The position numbers and the translations under genes were made by a program. Of a DNA stretch of 64,000 nucleotides, positions 36,798 through 45,971 are shown one piece after another. The stretch's first letter is position 1. Each line of letters starts with the position of its first letter. This DNA comes from Cohaesibacter haloalkalitolerans (GTDB lineage: Bacteria > Pseudomonadota > Alphaproteobacteria > Rhizobiales > Cohaesibacteraceae): contig NZ_QNUM01000002.1 in the NCBI RefSeq assembly GCF_003574655.1, positions 620,001 through 684,000 on the forward strand, given 5' to 3'. The notes below the pieces were generated by a model. That model had not been told where the DNA came from, did no database searches, and saw only the letters and a program-made list of their open reading frames with translations.

Positions 36798-37460
36798 ATG
36801 CGACCATGTGAGCCAACAGTTTCGGAAAGCATGCACATTGGCGGTGTCTCCGTCTCGCTCATCCTGCATGGCCTTTTCATTCTCGCGCTCGTCTCCATCG
36901 CGCCGCGTCTGCTGGACGCGCCGCAGGAGGAACCGCCGATCACGGTGGAGATCATCCCCTTTGTAGCACCGCCTCCGCTGGAGGCCGTTCAACTGGCCGA
37001 ACCAGAGGCCGCCGCCCCGCCCATAGAGCCCCCTACTCCGCAAAAGGCTCAGAAGGCGCTAAAGCAGCCCGATGGCATGATCCATTCAAACCGTATCTAT
37101 TCAGGAGAGGTGTTACAGCGACCGGAGAATGCGGAAGGCCTCAAAGAGTATCGCACGCTGGCCTTGGATGAACAGCGCGAGCAGCTATGCTCGCTGGAGG
37201 CGCTTGAGCAGATCGCAGCCTGGAGCGATGTCTACAAACCCGAACGCATGGTCACCTACAGCTTTGGCGAGGTGCAATACAAGGGCAACCACATGATTGC
37301 CAACGGTGCCGTCTTCTGGAGCCATGACAACTGGCACCGGGTCAAGTTCGACTGCGTGCTGTCGACGGATCAGAGCAAGGTGGAAAGCCTCGCCTTCGCC
37401 GTCGGCACCATCGTGCCCAAGAGCGACTGGGAAGAGCATTACCTCACCAAATACGAATAG
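36798..37460 (+). CDS. DUF930 protein with TonB-like N-terminus
   Basis: The 220-residue protein has one N-terminal membrane helix (VSVSLILHGLFILALVSIA), a Pro/Glu/Ala-rich periplasmic linker (VAPPPLEAVQLAEPEAAAPP) and a C-terminal DUF930 domain with two cysteines (QLCSLEALEQIA and VKFDCVLS). The order looks like a TonB-type spacer carrying a different end domain. The frame is open to a GTG at 36738; ATGs are at 36798 and 36831, none with a clear ribosome site, so the start is uncertain. Function is unknown. Confidence 0.68.
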   Translation: MRPCEPTVSESMHIGGVSVSLILHGLFILALVSIAPRLLDAPQEEPPITVEIIPFVAPPPLEAVQLAEPEAAAPPIEPPTPQKAQKALKQPDGMIHSNRIYSGEVLQRPENAEGLKEYRTLALDEQREQLCSLEALEQIAAWSDVYKPERMVTYSFGEVQYKGNHMIANGAVFWSHDNWHRVKFDCVLSTDQSKVESLAFAVGTIVPKSDWEEHYLTKYE

Positions 37461-37481
37461 TGAGGAAGGGACAGACGACAC

Positions 37482-38246
37482 CTATTCGTCGTCGTCTTCA
37501 TCCAGTCCGTCAATCGGGCCATCGGATCCGAAATCGATTTCCAGCACCGGCGGATTGGCGGCAAAGTCGGCCGCAAGCTTGGCGGCATGCATCAGGTTGC
37601 TCTTCATCGTCGCTTCGGATTTGCCGGTCGGCCCCAGATCGTGACTGCCATCGGTGATCCACTCAAGGGTTACCTGTGGCGGCAGTTCCAACGCATTCAC
37701 CTCGTCCCACCAGCCGAAATCATCCCGCTCGCCCTGACAGATGAGAACCGGCAGCAGGCTTGCCTCAAGCGGTTCAAGGCGCCAGTCGGCAGGCTCGGAC
37801 TTGCCGATCGGATGGAAAGGATAGCCAAAGACCACGACACCCTTGACCGCCAGTTCAAGATCCTCGTCGCAGGCCAGCATCGCCGCGACGCGCCCGCCCA
37901 TGCTCTTGCCTCCGATCAGCAGAGGCAGATCATCCCAGGCATGGTTCCAGTTTTCCCCCTGCAGCAGTTCCTCGACGGCACGGAAATAATGGTGCGTCCA
38001 GCGCTCGGCGCGACCGGCTGGGCGGCGCTTGCCGTCAACACGGCGACGGGCCATGTAGGAAAACTCGAACCGCACCACGACAATGCCATTGTCGGTCAAC
38101 ATGGACGCTATCCGCTCCATGAAGGAGGAATCCATCGGCGCCCCGGCACCATGCGCCAGCATCAGGACAGCGCGCGGGCTTCCTTCCGGCTGGTTGATGA
38201 GAAAATCAAAAGGGCTGTCGGCAGTGATCGGGGCAGGATTGGACAT
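37482..38246 (-). CDS. Alpha/beta hydrolase (TEX30/KANL3-like)
   Basis: The 254-residue protein has oxyanion part LMLAHGAGAPMDS, nucleophile Ser in IGGKSMGGRVAAML, and ICQGERDDFGWWDEV plus the late ITDGSHDLGPTG with the catalytic His. It matches the small bacterial relatives of TEX30. The tail is strikingly acidic (DGLDEDDDE). The frame is open to 38369 but MSNPAPIT (38246) is the sensible start. It is convergent with DUF930. Confidence 0.78.
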   Translation of the reverse strand: MSNPAPITADSPFDFLINQPEGSPRAVLMLAHGAGAPMDSSFMERIASMLTDNGIVVVRFEFSYMARRRVDGKRRPAGRAERWTHHYFRAVEELLQGENWNHAWDDLPLLIGGKSMGGRVAAMLACDEDLELAVKGVVVFGYPFHPIGKSEPADWRLEPLEASLLPVLICQGERDDFGWWDEVNALELPPQVTLEWITDGSHDLGPTGKSEATMKSNLMHAAKLAADFAANPPVLEIDFGSDGPIDGLDEDDDE

Positions 38247-38476
38247 GGTACGGTCTTTTTCAGGTTGAACTGGAGGTCCCGGCTTTCTATCAGCTTCGCC
38301 CCAAAAGGCAACGGAAATTTGAAACGCCTGTAAATCCGGAAGTGCAGGCAAGTCCGCCAGCCAGCGCACGCCTTGCCGTCACGACAAAGTGAGCCATCAG
38401 ACCAAGTTGCAATTTGCGCCAAACGGGCGTTCTGGCTATAGATGCAAAAAAGCGAAATTATCAGCTCCGGCAGACA

Positions 38477-39307
38477 ATGGATGTCCCCATGCAGGAAAGT
38501 GATCTCTTCTCCCTTTTCGGGCTCGGCGAAGCCAGCCTCCGGCTCGGTGTGTTTCTTTCGGTGTTTGTCATCATGGCGCTGGCCGAATGGGCTCTGCCGA
38601 AACGTCAGCGTTCCCTGCCACAGAGGCGGCGCTGGTTGACCAACTGGGGCATCGTGGTGTTGGACAGCGTGGTGACCCGACTGGTGATGCCCATCCTGCC
38701 AATCGGTATGGCCCTCTATGCCGCAGGGCAAGGCTGGGGGCTGTTCAACCTGCTGTCGATCCCCACATGGCTGTCGGTTCTGGTTTCCTTCCTCGTTCTG
38801 GATTTTGCCATCTGGCTGCAGCACCTTCTCTCACACCGGATCCCGCTGTTCTGGAAGCTGCACAAGGTGCACCATGTGGACCGCGACATCGACGTCTCAA
38901 CGGCGCTGCGCTTCCACCCGCTGGAGATCCTGCTCTCGCTTGTCTACAAGATTGTCTGGGTTCTGGTGTTCGGCACGCCGGCGATTGCGGTGTTCCTGTT
39001 CGAGGTGGTGCTCAATGCCGCCGCGCTGTTCAACCATGCCAATGTGCGCCTGCCGGAAAAACTCGACCGGGTATTGCGACTGGCGGTGGTGACCCCTGAC
39101 ATGCATCGGGTGCACCATTCCAACCGGCCGCGGGAAACCCACTCCAACTTCGGCTTCAACCTTTCCATCTGGGACAGGATGTTCCGCACCTATGTGGCCC
39201 AGCCGGCAGATGGTCATAAGGGAATGACCATCGGGCTCGATCCCTATCAGGACGAAAAGCCGAGCCAGTTTGTCTGGTCGCTGCTGTTGCCGTTTCTGAA
39301 GCGATAG
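38477..39307 (+). CDS. Sterol desaturase/fatty acid hydroxylase-superfamily membrane protein
   Basis: The protein (276 residues) has about four membrane helices and the di-iron histidine pattern LLSHRIPLFWKLHKVHHVDR, followed by the late MHRVHHSNRPRETHSNFGFN. This is the eight-histidine signature of the family, which hydroxylates or desaturates lipids. The frame is open to 38414; M at 38477 or 38489 is likely the start, neither with a strong ribosome site. It is convergent with the solute-binding protein gene. Confidence 0.82.
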   Translation: MDVPMQESDLFSLFGLGEASLRLGVFLSVFVIMALAEWALPKRQRSLPQRRRWLTNWGIVVLDSVVTRLVMPILPIGMALYAAGQGWGLFNLLSIPTWLSVLVSFLVLDFAIWLQHLLSHRIPLFWKLHKVHHVDRDIDVSTALRFHPLEILLSLVYKIVWVLVFGTPAIAVFLFEVVLNAAALFNHANVRLPEKLDRVLRLAVVTPDMHRVHHSNRPRETHSNFGFNLSIWDRMFRTYVAQPADGHKGMTIGLDPYQDEKPSQFVWSLLLPFLKR

Positions 39308-39329
39308 AGAGCCCTGTCAGGCTCCCAGC

Positions 39330-40535
39330 TCAATAGGTGGCATAGACATCAAGGGCGAAGTGGCGGGCATAGAGCTCGGCCAACCGACCGCTCTTGGCCA
39401 GTTTCTGAAGGCCATAGTCAAGCAGATTGCCGATGTCTGTGCGCCCTGCCTTATAGGCAAAGGACATGCCGTCGCCGAAGAAATAGTCGTCATAATAGGG
39501 CTTGCCAGCGAAGCGGAAGGTGCCATTGCGCTCGGTTGCCAATGGCAGCAACTGGAAGGCGTCGCCGAAGATCGCCACGACCTTGCCCTCGGCCAACAGC
39601 GCCCGGGCAGCATGCAGGTCATTGACCGGCACGCGGTTGATCCGCTCGAAGTAAGCCCTCAGAAATGCCTCATGCGCCGAACCGCCGATGAAGGCGATCG
39701 GCTGGCCATCCATCGAGGCCACATCCGTTTTCAAGCCGCTGTCGGCAAGAGCCAGAAACCGGCCGGGCCGCTTCAGGAACACGTTGGAGAAGGCAACCTT
39801 GTCCTGCAAATCCGGATGGCGCCCCAGACCGGCAAGCGCGGCATCCGCCTCGCCATCGGCCAGCAGATCGGGAATCGTCTCGAAGGGAACGACCTTGATC
39901 GTGCAGGCAATATTCAGCTGCTCGCAGAAGGAGCGTGCCAGCTCGACATGATAGCCGATTGGCGCGCCCGCCCTGTCGCGGAAGTTGAACGGAGCGAACC
40001 CGTCAGCCGTCACCAGACGCAAGCCGTCCTCCAGCAGGGTTTCATCGGGCTGGCGCAGCCGCCGGTGGATGTCGATGAAACCGGTGAAATCCGATTTAGC
40101 CCAACCTTCGCTGTCGATGGGCTCTTCGGTGAGGGTAGACCGCGGGGTAAGCGCGTTATTGACATTTGCCTCAGCGTCAATGCCACCATCAGTTCTGGCA
40201 TCGCCCCCGGCTGCGCCGCTGCCCTGTTGCGGCATGTCACCGGGCTGAATGATCTGGAACTCCGGCGGCTGATCGCTGTTTGCTTGCGCTACAATGAGCG
40301 GGGCAGGATGAGCCGGTGCAAGCCCTGCCGTCTGGGCTGAGGCGGGCGCTGCCACCAGAAGACTCTGCGCCATCAAAAGGGTAAGGAGCAGCGCAACAAA
40401 CTGCCCGCCTATTTGGCCAAACAGCCGGATAGACTGGAACAGGCAGCAAAAGAGCACGGAAAAGCTGCGACAAAATCTCGCACAACGGCAGATTATATCA
40501 ATTAAAAGTGGATTAAGGTTGATTGCGCAATCCAT
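39330..40535 (-). CDS. Extracellular solute-binding protein family 3 with N-terminal extension
   Basis: The 401-residue protein has a signal peptide or anchor (QFVALLLTLLMAQSLLVAAP), a Gln/Pro/Gly-rich linker, and a C-terminal SBP_bac_3 domain (about residues 175-400) with GYHVELARSFCEQL, PDLLADGEADAALAG and GMSFAYKAGRTD. Such domains bind amino acids or act as sensors. No ABC permease or ATPase gene stands beside it, and the roughly 170-residue extension is odd, so it may serve a sensor or enzyme role. The start is uncertain, as several upstream residues are cysteine-rich. Confidence 0.72.
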   Translation of the reverse strand: MDCAINLNPLLIDIICRCARFCRSFSVLFCCLFQSIRLFGQIGGQFVALLLTLLMAQSLLVAAPASAQTAGLAPAHPAPLIVAQANSDQPPEFQIIQPGDMPQQGSGAAGGDARTDGGIDAEANVNNALTPRSTLTEEPIDSEGWAKSDFTGFIDIHRRLRQPDETLLEDGLRLVTADGFAPFNFRDRAGAPIGYHVELARSFCEQLNIACTIKVVPFETIPDLLADGEADAALAGLGRHPDLQDKVAFSNVFLKRPGRFLALADSGLKTDVASMDGQPIAFIGGSAHEAFLRAYFERINRVPVNDLHAARALLAEGKVVAIFGDAFQLLPLATERNGTFRFAGKPYYDDYFFGDGMSFAYKAGRTDIGNLLDYGLQKLAKSGRLAELYARHFALDVYATY

Positions 40536-40615
40536 AAGATGCTCTTTTTGATCTACTCTAATCAGAATATTTGCTGACGTTTATTTTGATATAAAGTTAT
40601 TGGTCTGCCTTTGTC
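40536..40615. promoter_or_regulatory. AT-rich divergent promoter region
   Basis: These 80 bases separate the start codons of the solute-binding protein and the glycosyltransferase-esterase gene. They are much AT-richer than the surrounding sequence, with GATATAAAG near 40589, and probably hold both promoters. No exact -35 and -10 pair is certain. Confidence 0.4.
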
Positions 40616-43600
40616 ATGAACTTTCTGAACAAAGCCACCACTGAAGCTTCGGCGGCGACCCTGCAGGATGAGACGGTTGCATCTGCGTGGCAGGTGGGAC
40701 AAGGCCCTCCCTCCAACCCGAGGGAGTCAGCTGCCAACTGCCATGGCCCCTTGCCCTTTCATCTCTCCATCCTTGCGTCGTGCAAGGGCATCGGTACCCC
40801 TTCCCTTGAAGCCTTTCTGCTGGAGGCAGCCCGACAGGGAGGCGATCTGGCCAAACGCTGGATGCGGGAAGGCAAGCTGGATGAAGCGCTCTATTTTGCC
40901 ACGGCAGCACGGCATATGGATGTGCCTTTTGTTGCCAGTCCTTCGGCAGCCTCGGTTTATCCCGTGCCAGACAACTGGCCCATTGAAAAACTCGATGCCT
41001 TCACGTGGATTCTCGTCAAACCCTTTGCCCGGCTGGATGACGCGCCTCCCGTGTCGGATACCCTCTACCTCTGTGCCCCGCAAGGCGAGGAGCTGGACAG
41101 GCTGGCCCAGCGGCTCAGCGAAGATGATGCCCTCAGACAGCGGATACGGCTGACCACGCCAACACAACTCAGGGCCATGCAGCGTGCGTCCGCCTCCAAC
41201 GCGGTCATGAACCGGCATGTGTTCCGGTTGCGACTGGACTTCCCTCACCTGTCGGCGCACCAGAAATTCGCTATCCGCCATTCCGCCTTTCTCATTGCCG
41301 TTCTTACACTGATCATTGCCGGTGCCCTGCTGTTGCCTCCCCTCGGCATTGCACTCAACCTGTTGACCATTGCGCTGTTCCTGACCATGAGCACGCTGCG
41401 GTTCATTTCCGTCAAGCGATTGCCTCACACCCGAACCATGCAGGCGAAGCGCCTGCAGGCTTTGCTCGCTCCGGCAAGAGACATCACCGCCCCCACCGAC
41501 TGGCCCAGTTATGCCGTCATGGTGCCGCTGTTTCATGAGGGGCGCGTGGTGCCGGATCTGGTCGAGGCGCTATGCAAGCTCGACTATCCGTGCGACCGTC
41601 TGACCTGCTACCTGTTGCTGGAAGAAGAGGACGATGAAACCCGGAGCGCACTGGACCAGATCCACCTGCCTGTCTTCATCGAACGGGTCATCGTGCCAAG
41701 AGGAGGGCCGCAGACAAAACCCAAGGCGCTCAACTACGCCCTGTCCTTCGTGCAATCGGACCTCACTGTCATCTATGATGCGGAGGATCGTCCCGATCCG
41801 CAGCAGCTCAAGATTGCCGCCCTCACGATGATGAGGGGTGGCCCTTCGCTGGCCTGCCTTCAGGCGAGACTGGCCATCGACAATGCCCATAGCAATTTCC
41901 TGACGCGCCAGTTCGCCATCGAATATGCGGCCCTGTTTGACGGACTGCTGCCGTTTCTGGCCTTTGACCGGCTGGTCGTGCCGCTCGGAGGTACGTCCAA
42001 CCATTTCCGCACCGATGTGCTCAAGCAGATTGGTGGCTGGGACCCCTACAATGTGACCGAGGACGCGGATCTGGGCCTGCGCCTGTCGCGTTTTGGCTAT
42101 CGCATAGAAACCATCGCCAGCGACACCTGGGAGGAAGCGCCGGAGAGCTATTCGGCCTGGCTCAAGCAACGGACCCGCTGGTTCAAGGGCTGGATGCAGA
42201 CATGGGTCGTGCATATGCGTCGCCCCGGCGAGCTCTATCGCAAGCTCGGCAAATCGCGCTTTCTCTCGTTCCACATCATGATCGGCAGCATGCTGCTATC
42301 CACCCTCATCCATCCACTCTATTTCCTCACCTTCGGTATCACCCTCTGGGATCTGGTCACCTATGGCAGCGCCAACGGCGAGCTGTTCTTCATTCTCTTG
42401 GCCTTCAACCTGATCAATCTCACTCTGGGCTATGGTGCGGTGATGCTGCTCGGTGCCATCTGGGGGCGGCGGCGCTATGGCTTCGGCCTGCTCTCGGTTC
42501 TTGAAATGCCCCTTTACTGGTTGCTGATGACACCGGCGGCATGGCGCGCCCTCTATCAACTGATGCGAGACCCGCACCATTGGGAGAAAACCGCCCACGG
42601 CCTGTCCGGCAACCGCTCCCGGGTGCCGCAGGTCAAGGTTAGCTCTGGCATCGGCGGTCGCAATGTGCCACTTTCGGTCCGATTCAAAAGCCATTTCAGA
42701 CGGAGGCCTTTTTCCATGCGCCGCGACCCATCAACCCCCAAGGGGACCTTGCACACGCTCACCATTTCCTCAAAGGCTCTTGAGGCCAATCTGCTGGGTG
42801 ACGTGAGCGACCGGGAGGTCATCGTCTATGTTCCCCACGGGCACGACGGAGCCGGGTTGCCGCTGCTGGTCGATCTGGTCGGCTTTACCGCCGGGGGGCC
42901 TGCGCATGTCAACTGGAAGAACTTCGGAGAGAATGTGCCTGAACGCCTGGACCGGCTGATCGCCTCGGGCGAAATGCCGCCAGCCGTGGTGGCCTTTCCC
43001 GATTGCTTCACCCGTCTTGGCGGCAACCAGTATGTCAATTCGGCGGCCATGGGCAACTGGGAAGACTTCCTCATCGCCGACATGACCCCGACCATCGAGG
43101 CGCGGTTCGGCTGTGGCGGAGCGGGCAAACGCGGCCTGTTTGGCAAATCGTCAGGCGGCTATGGCTCGATCCTGCATGCGATGAAGCACGCAGATTTCTG
43201 GTCGGCCGCAGCCTGCCTTTCAGGCGACATGGCGTTCGAGCTGTGCTATTTGCCGGACATGCCGAACCTGCTGCGCGCCCTGGCCCGCAAGAACAATTCG
43301 GTCGAGGATTTTCTCACCGATTTCGAGGATGGGCCGAAATATGATGGCAAGGACATTCACGCCCTGATGACGCTGGCCATGGCGGCAAGCTATGACCCGG
43401 ACCCGTCCGCCTTCTGCGGCATCCGCCTGCCGGTCTCCATGCATGACTGCTCACTGATCGAGACGCGCTGGGAGAACTGGTTGCAGTGGGACCCGGTGGT
43501 GCTGGCCGACAGGGCCGAGGTGATCGACAGTCTGAAATCCCTCAAGGGGTTGTGGATCGAATGCGGCTATGTGGACCAGTATAATCTGGTCTATGGCGCG

Positions 43601-43732
43601 CGTCGCCTGCACGCCAAGCTGGAAAAGGCCGGAGTGGACCACATCTACGAAGAATTCCCGGATAATCACTCCTCGATCGACTATCGCATGGACCGGTGTC
43701 TGCCGTTCCTCGTCCGGGCACTGGAAGACTGA
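40616..43732 (+). CDS. Fusion: family 2 glycosyltransferase plus esterase (alpha/beta hydrolase)
   Basis: The frame is unbroken for 1038 residues. Residues about 1-200 are a soluble N-terminal part; membrane helices near 225-260 and 530-660 enclose a GT2 domain with VPLFHEG (about 300), YDAEDRPDP (DXD, about 387), TEDADLGLRL and QRTRWFKGW (QxxRW, about 518), so it polymerises or transfers sugar at the inner membrane. A basic linker (about 660-705) leads to an esterase domain that looks like a separate gene's start (MRRDPSTPKG), with nucleophile Ser in GLFGKSSGGYGS (about 845) and His in FPDNHSSIDYR. The pairing suggests synthesis plus deacylation or acyl transfer on one polysaccharide. The product is unknown. 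Confidence 0.8.
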   Translation: MNFLNKATTEASAATLQDETVASAWQVGQGPPSNPRESAANCHGPLPFHLSILASCKGIGTPSLEAFLLEAARQGGDLAKRWMREGKLDEALYFATAARHMDVPFVASPSAASVYPVPDNWPIEKLDAFTWILVKPFARLDDAPPVSDTLYLCAPQGEELDRLAQRLSEDDALRQRIRLTTPTQLRAMQRASASNAVMNRHVFRLRLDFPHLSAHQKFAIRHSAFLIAVLTLIIAGALLLPPLGIALNLLTIALFLTMSTLRFISVKRLPHTRTMQAKRLQALLAPARDITAPTDWPSYAVMVPLFHEGRVVPDLVEALCKLDYPCDRLTCYLLLEEEDDETRSALDQIHLPVFIERVIVPRGGPQTKPKALNYALSFVQSDLTVIYDAEDRPDPQQLKIAALTMMRGGPSLACLQARLAIDNAHSNFLTRQFAIEYAALFDGLLPFLAFDRLVVPLGGTSNHFRTDVLKQIGGWDPYNVTEDADLGLRLSRFGYRIETIASDTWEEAPESYSAWLKQRTRWFKGWMQTWVVHMRRPGELYRKLGKSRFLSFHIMIGSMLLSTLIHPLYFLTFGITLWDLVTYGSANGELFFILLAFNLINLTLGYGAVMLLGAIWGRRRYGFGLLSVLEMPLYWLLMTPAAWRALYQLMRDPHHWEKTAHGLSGNRSRVPQVKVSSGIGGRNVPLSVRFKSHFRRRPFSMRRDPSTPKGTLHTLTISSKALEANLLGDVSDREVIVYVPHGHDGAGLPLLVDLVGFTAGGPAHVNWKNFGENVPERLDRLIASGEMPPAVVAFPDCFTRLGGNQYVNSAAMGNWEDFLIADMTPTIEARFGCGGAGKRGLFGKSSGGYGSILHAMKHADFWSAAACLSGDMAFELCYLPDMPNLLRALARKNNSVEDFLTDFEDGPKYDGKDIHALMTLAMAASYDPDPSAFCGIRLPVSMHDCSLIETRWENWLQWDPVVLADRAEVIDSLKSLKGLWIECGYVDQYNLVYGARRLHAKLEKAGVDHIYEEFPDNHSSIDYRMDRCLPFLVRALED

Positions 43733-43930
43733 TCCGGCAGGAGGGGCCTTGTCCCCTCGTTGTCTTGCTGCCCTACCTCTGCTCCACGCTTTGCCACACT
43801 TCTTTGCGAAGCTCTGCACATGCAGCCGGGACAGGTGCGAATATCGGTTTACCTCGATGCGGCAAATCAGATAGGGTCGCTGCACACGGTTTGTTAACCA
43901 TCTTCCTTCACCAGACACCCAAGCGCCTTC

Positions 43931-45859
43931 ATGCCCCCTCACGCTCAGCCTCTTCCTGCCAGTGATGACGATGCCTTTGCGGCGGAGCTGTTCGAGCCGA
44001 CGGATGGCCTGTTGCTTGATGCCTCGGCCGACCCGCAAGAGCAGGCACGCCAGATGCTCAAGACGGTCTATGGCTATGACCAGTTTCGCGGGCGTCAGGC
44101 CGAGGTTATAGACAGTCTGCTGGCTGGCAAAAGCACCCTTGCGGTAATGCCGACAGGCATGGGCAAGAGCGTCTGCTTCCAGATCCCGGCACTGCTGTTT
44201 GGTGGCCTGACCGTTGTCGTCTCGCCACTGGTGGCACTGATGGAAGATCAGGTGATGGCGCTCAAACTGCTCGGCATCGCGGCGGACAGCATCAACAGTT
44301 CCCGCTCGCGCGAGGACAATGTATCGGTCTGGCGCAAGGTTGCTGCGGGCGAAATCCGCCTGCTCTATATTGCGCCGGAACGGCTGATGACCGAACGGAT
44401 GCTGGCGGCTCTTGCCCGCCTGCCGGTCCGTCTGATCGCCATTGACGAGGCCCATTGCATCTCCCGCTGGGGCCCGAGCTTCCGGCCCGACTATGAAGGG
44501 CTGACCCGGCTGACGGATTTCTTCCCCAAGACCCCGATTGCGGCCCTTACCGCGACAGCTGATGAAGCCACCCGTGAGGATATCGCCGAAAAACTGTTTC
44601 CGCGCACCCTTGCCGGTGAGCGCGATGGCAATGTCATCGTCTCGGGTTTCGACCGACCCAACATCCGCTTGTCCGTCCAGCTGCGCAACGACTGGAAGAA
44701 GCAGTTGCTCGACTTTGTCGAAGCAAGGCGAGACCAGTCGGGCATCGTCTATTGCCTTTCCCGCCGCAAGACCGAGGAAACCGCAGAGTTTCTCAAGGAG
44801 CATGGCATCAAGGCCTTTGCCTACCATGCGGGTATGGACAGCAATATCCGGGCCGCCCATCAGGCCCTTTTCATGCGGGAAAGCGGCACGGTGATGGTGG
44901 CCACCATTGCCTTTGGCATGGGCATCGACAAGCCGGACGTGCGCTATGTGTTCCATACCAATCTGCCGTCCAACATGGAGGCCTATGCGCAGGAGATCGG
45001 CCGCGCCGGGCGCGACGGCGAGCCGTCCGAGGCGATGATGCTCTATGGCCTTGACGATATCCGGATGCGGCGCAGCTTCATTGACAATGAAGGCGGGGAC
45101 GAGGATCATCTGGCCCGCGAGCACAAGCGGCTTGATGCGCTGATCGCCTATTGCGAAGCGCCGTCCTGTCGCCGCCAGTCCCTGCTGGTCTATTTCGGCG
45201 AGACAATCGAGCCCTGCCACAACTGCGATGTCTGTCTTGATCCGCCCGAACTTAAGGAAGGCACAAGCGAGGCCTTGAGCCTCATCGAGGTGGCCGAACA
45301 GACGGGCGAGATTTTCGGCGCAGTGCAGCTGATCGACATCCTGCGCGGTCTCACCCACGAGAAGATCAAGAAATACGGCCACCACAAGCTCGCCTGTCAT
45401 GGCACTGGCAAGACGACCTCCAAGGAGGACTGGCGCGCCATCCTGCGCCAGATGGTGGCGGCCAATTTTCTGCGCCTCGACATCCAGAACCACGGAGCCC
45501 TCAAGCTCACAGACAAGTCGGACCAGCTCAAGAAGAGCGAGATCCGCTTTTCCTACCGGACCGACGTGATGGCGCCAAGCGAGCTCAGCCGCCCCAAGCG
45601 GGCCAAGAGCAGCCTGCCGGAACTGGACAATGCCGACAAGGACCTCTACGAGGCACTGCGGGCAGCCCGGTCAGACCTAGCACGAGAGCACAAGGTGCCC
45701 GCCTATGTGATCTTCACTGACAAGACACTGGCCGACATGGCCATTCAAAAGCCGACGACACGCCCGGATTTCCTGCTAATCCACGGCGTTGGCAGCTCGA
45801 AACAGCGCAAATTCGCCGATGCGTTCATCGACGTCATCGAAAACTGGCTAAATATCTAG
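43931..45859 (+). CDS. recQ: ATP-dependent DNA helicase RecQ
   Basis: The 642-residue helicase has Walker A VMPTGMGKSVCFQ, DEAHCIS, ALTATAD, motif V and VI in GMGIDKPDVRYVFHT and QEIGRAGRDGEPSE, zinc cysteines (YCEAPSCRRQSLL, PCHNCDVCLDP), a winged-helix (RQC) and a C-terminal HRDC domain (PAYVIFTDKTLADMA). It unwinds DNA 3' to 5' in repair. The aromatic-rich loop after the DEAH box is SRWGPSFRPDYEGL, unlike the usual SQWGHDFRPEY; this may mark a second RecQ type. No strong ribosome site precedes ATG 43931. Confidence 0.9.
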   Translation: MPPHAQPLPASDDDAFAAELFEPTDGLLLDASADPQEQARQMLKTVYGYDQFRGRQAEVIDSLLAGKSTLAVMPTGMGKSVCFQIPALLFGGLTVVVSPLVALMEDQVMALKLLGIAADSINSSRSREDNVSVWRKVAAGEIRLLYIAPERLMTERMLAALARLPVRLIAIDEAHCISRWGPSFRPDYEGLTRLTDFFPKTPIAALTATADEATREDIAEKLFPRTLAGERDGNVIVSGFDRPNIRLSVQLRNDWKKQLLDFVEARRDQSGIVYCLSRRKTEETAEFLKEHGIKAFAYHAGMDSNIRAAHQALFMRESGTVMVATIAFGMGIDKPDVRYVFHTNLPSNMEAYAQEIGRAGRDGEPSEAMMLYGLDDIRMRRSFIDNEGGDEDHLAREHKRLDALIAYCEAPSCRRQSLLVYFGETIEPCHNCDVCLDPPELKEGTSEALSLIEVAEQTGEIFGAVQLIDILRGLTHEKIKKYGHHKLACHGTGKTTSKEDWRAILRQMVAANFLRLDIQNHGALKLTDKSDQLKKSEIRFSYRTDVMAPSELSRPKRAKSSLPELDNADKDLYEALRAARSDLAREHKVPAYVIFTDKTLADMAIQKPTTRPDFLLIHGVGSSKQRKFADAFIDVIENWLNI

Positions 45860-45971
45860 TTTTTCTCATATTTTATACAGCTATAAAGATTATTAATAGT
45901 TGCAATGCTATTATGCAGGAGTTGATTTGCAGCGCCCTCATCGTCTCGTGGCCATCAAAACAAGAGAATAA

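Noticed and set aside
43451-45493. A 680-codon open frame on the minus strand over recQ
   Set aside because: It is antisense to a clear RecQ with all motifs; the translated text is rich in Arg, Gly, His and lacks domains, as expected for a shadow frame in GC-rich DNA.
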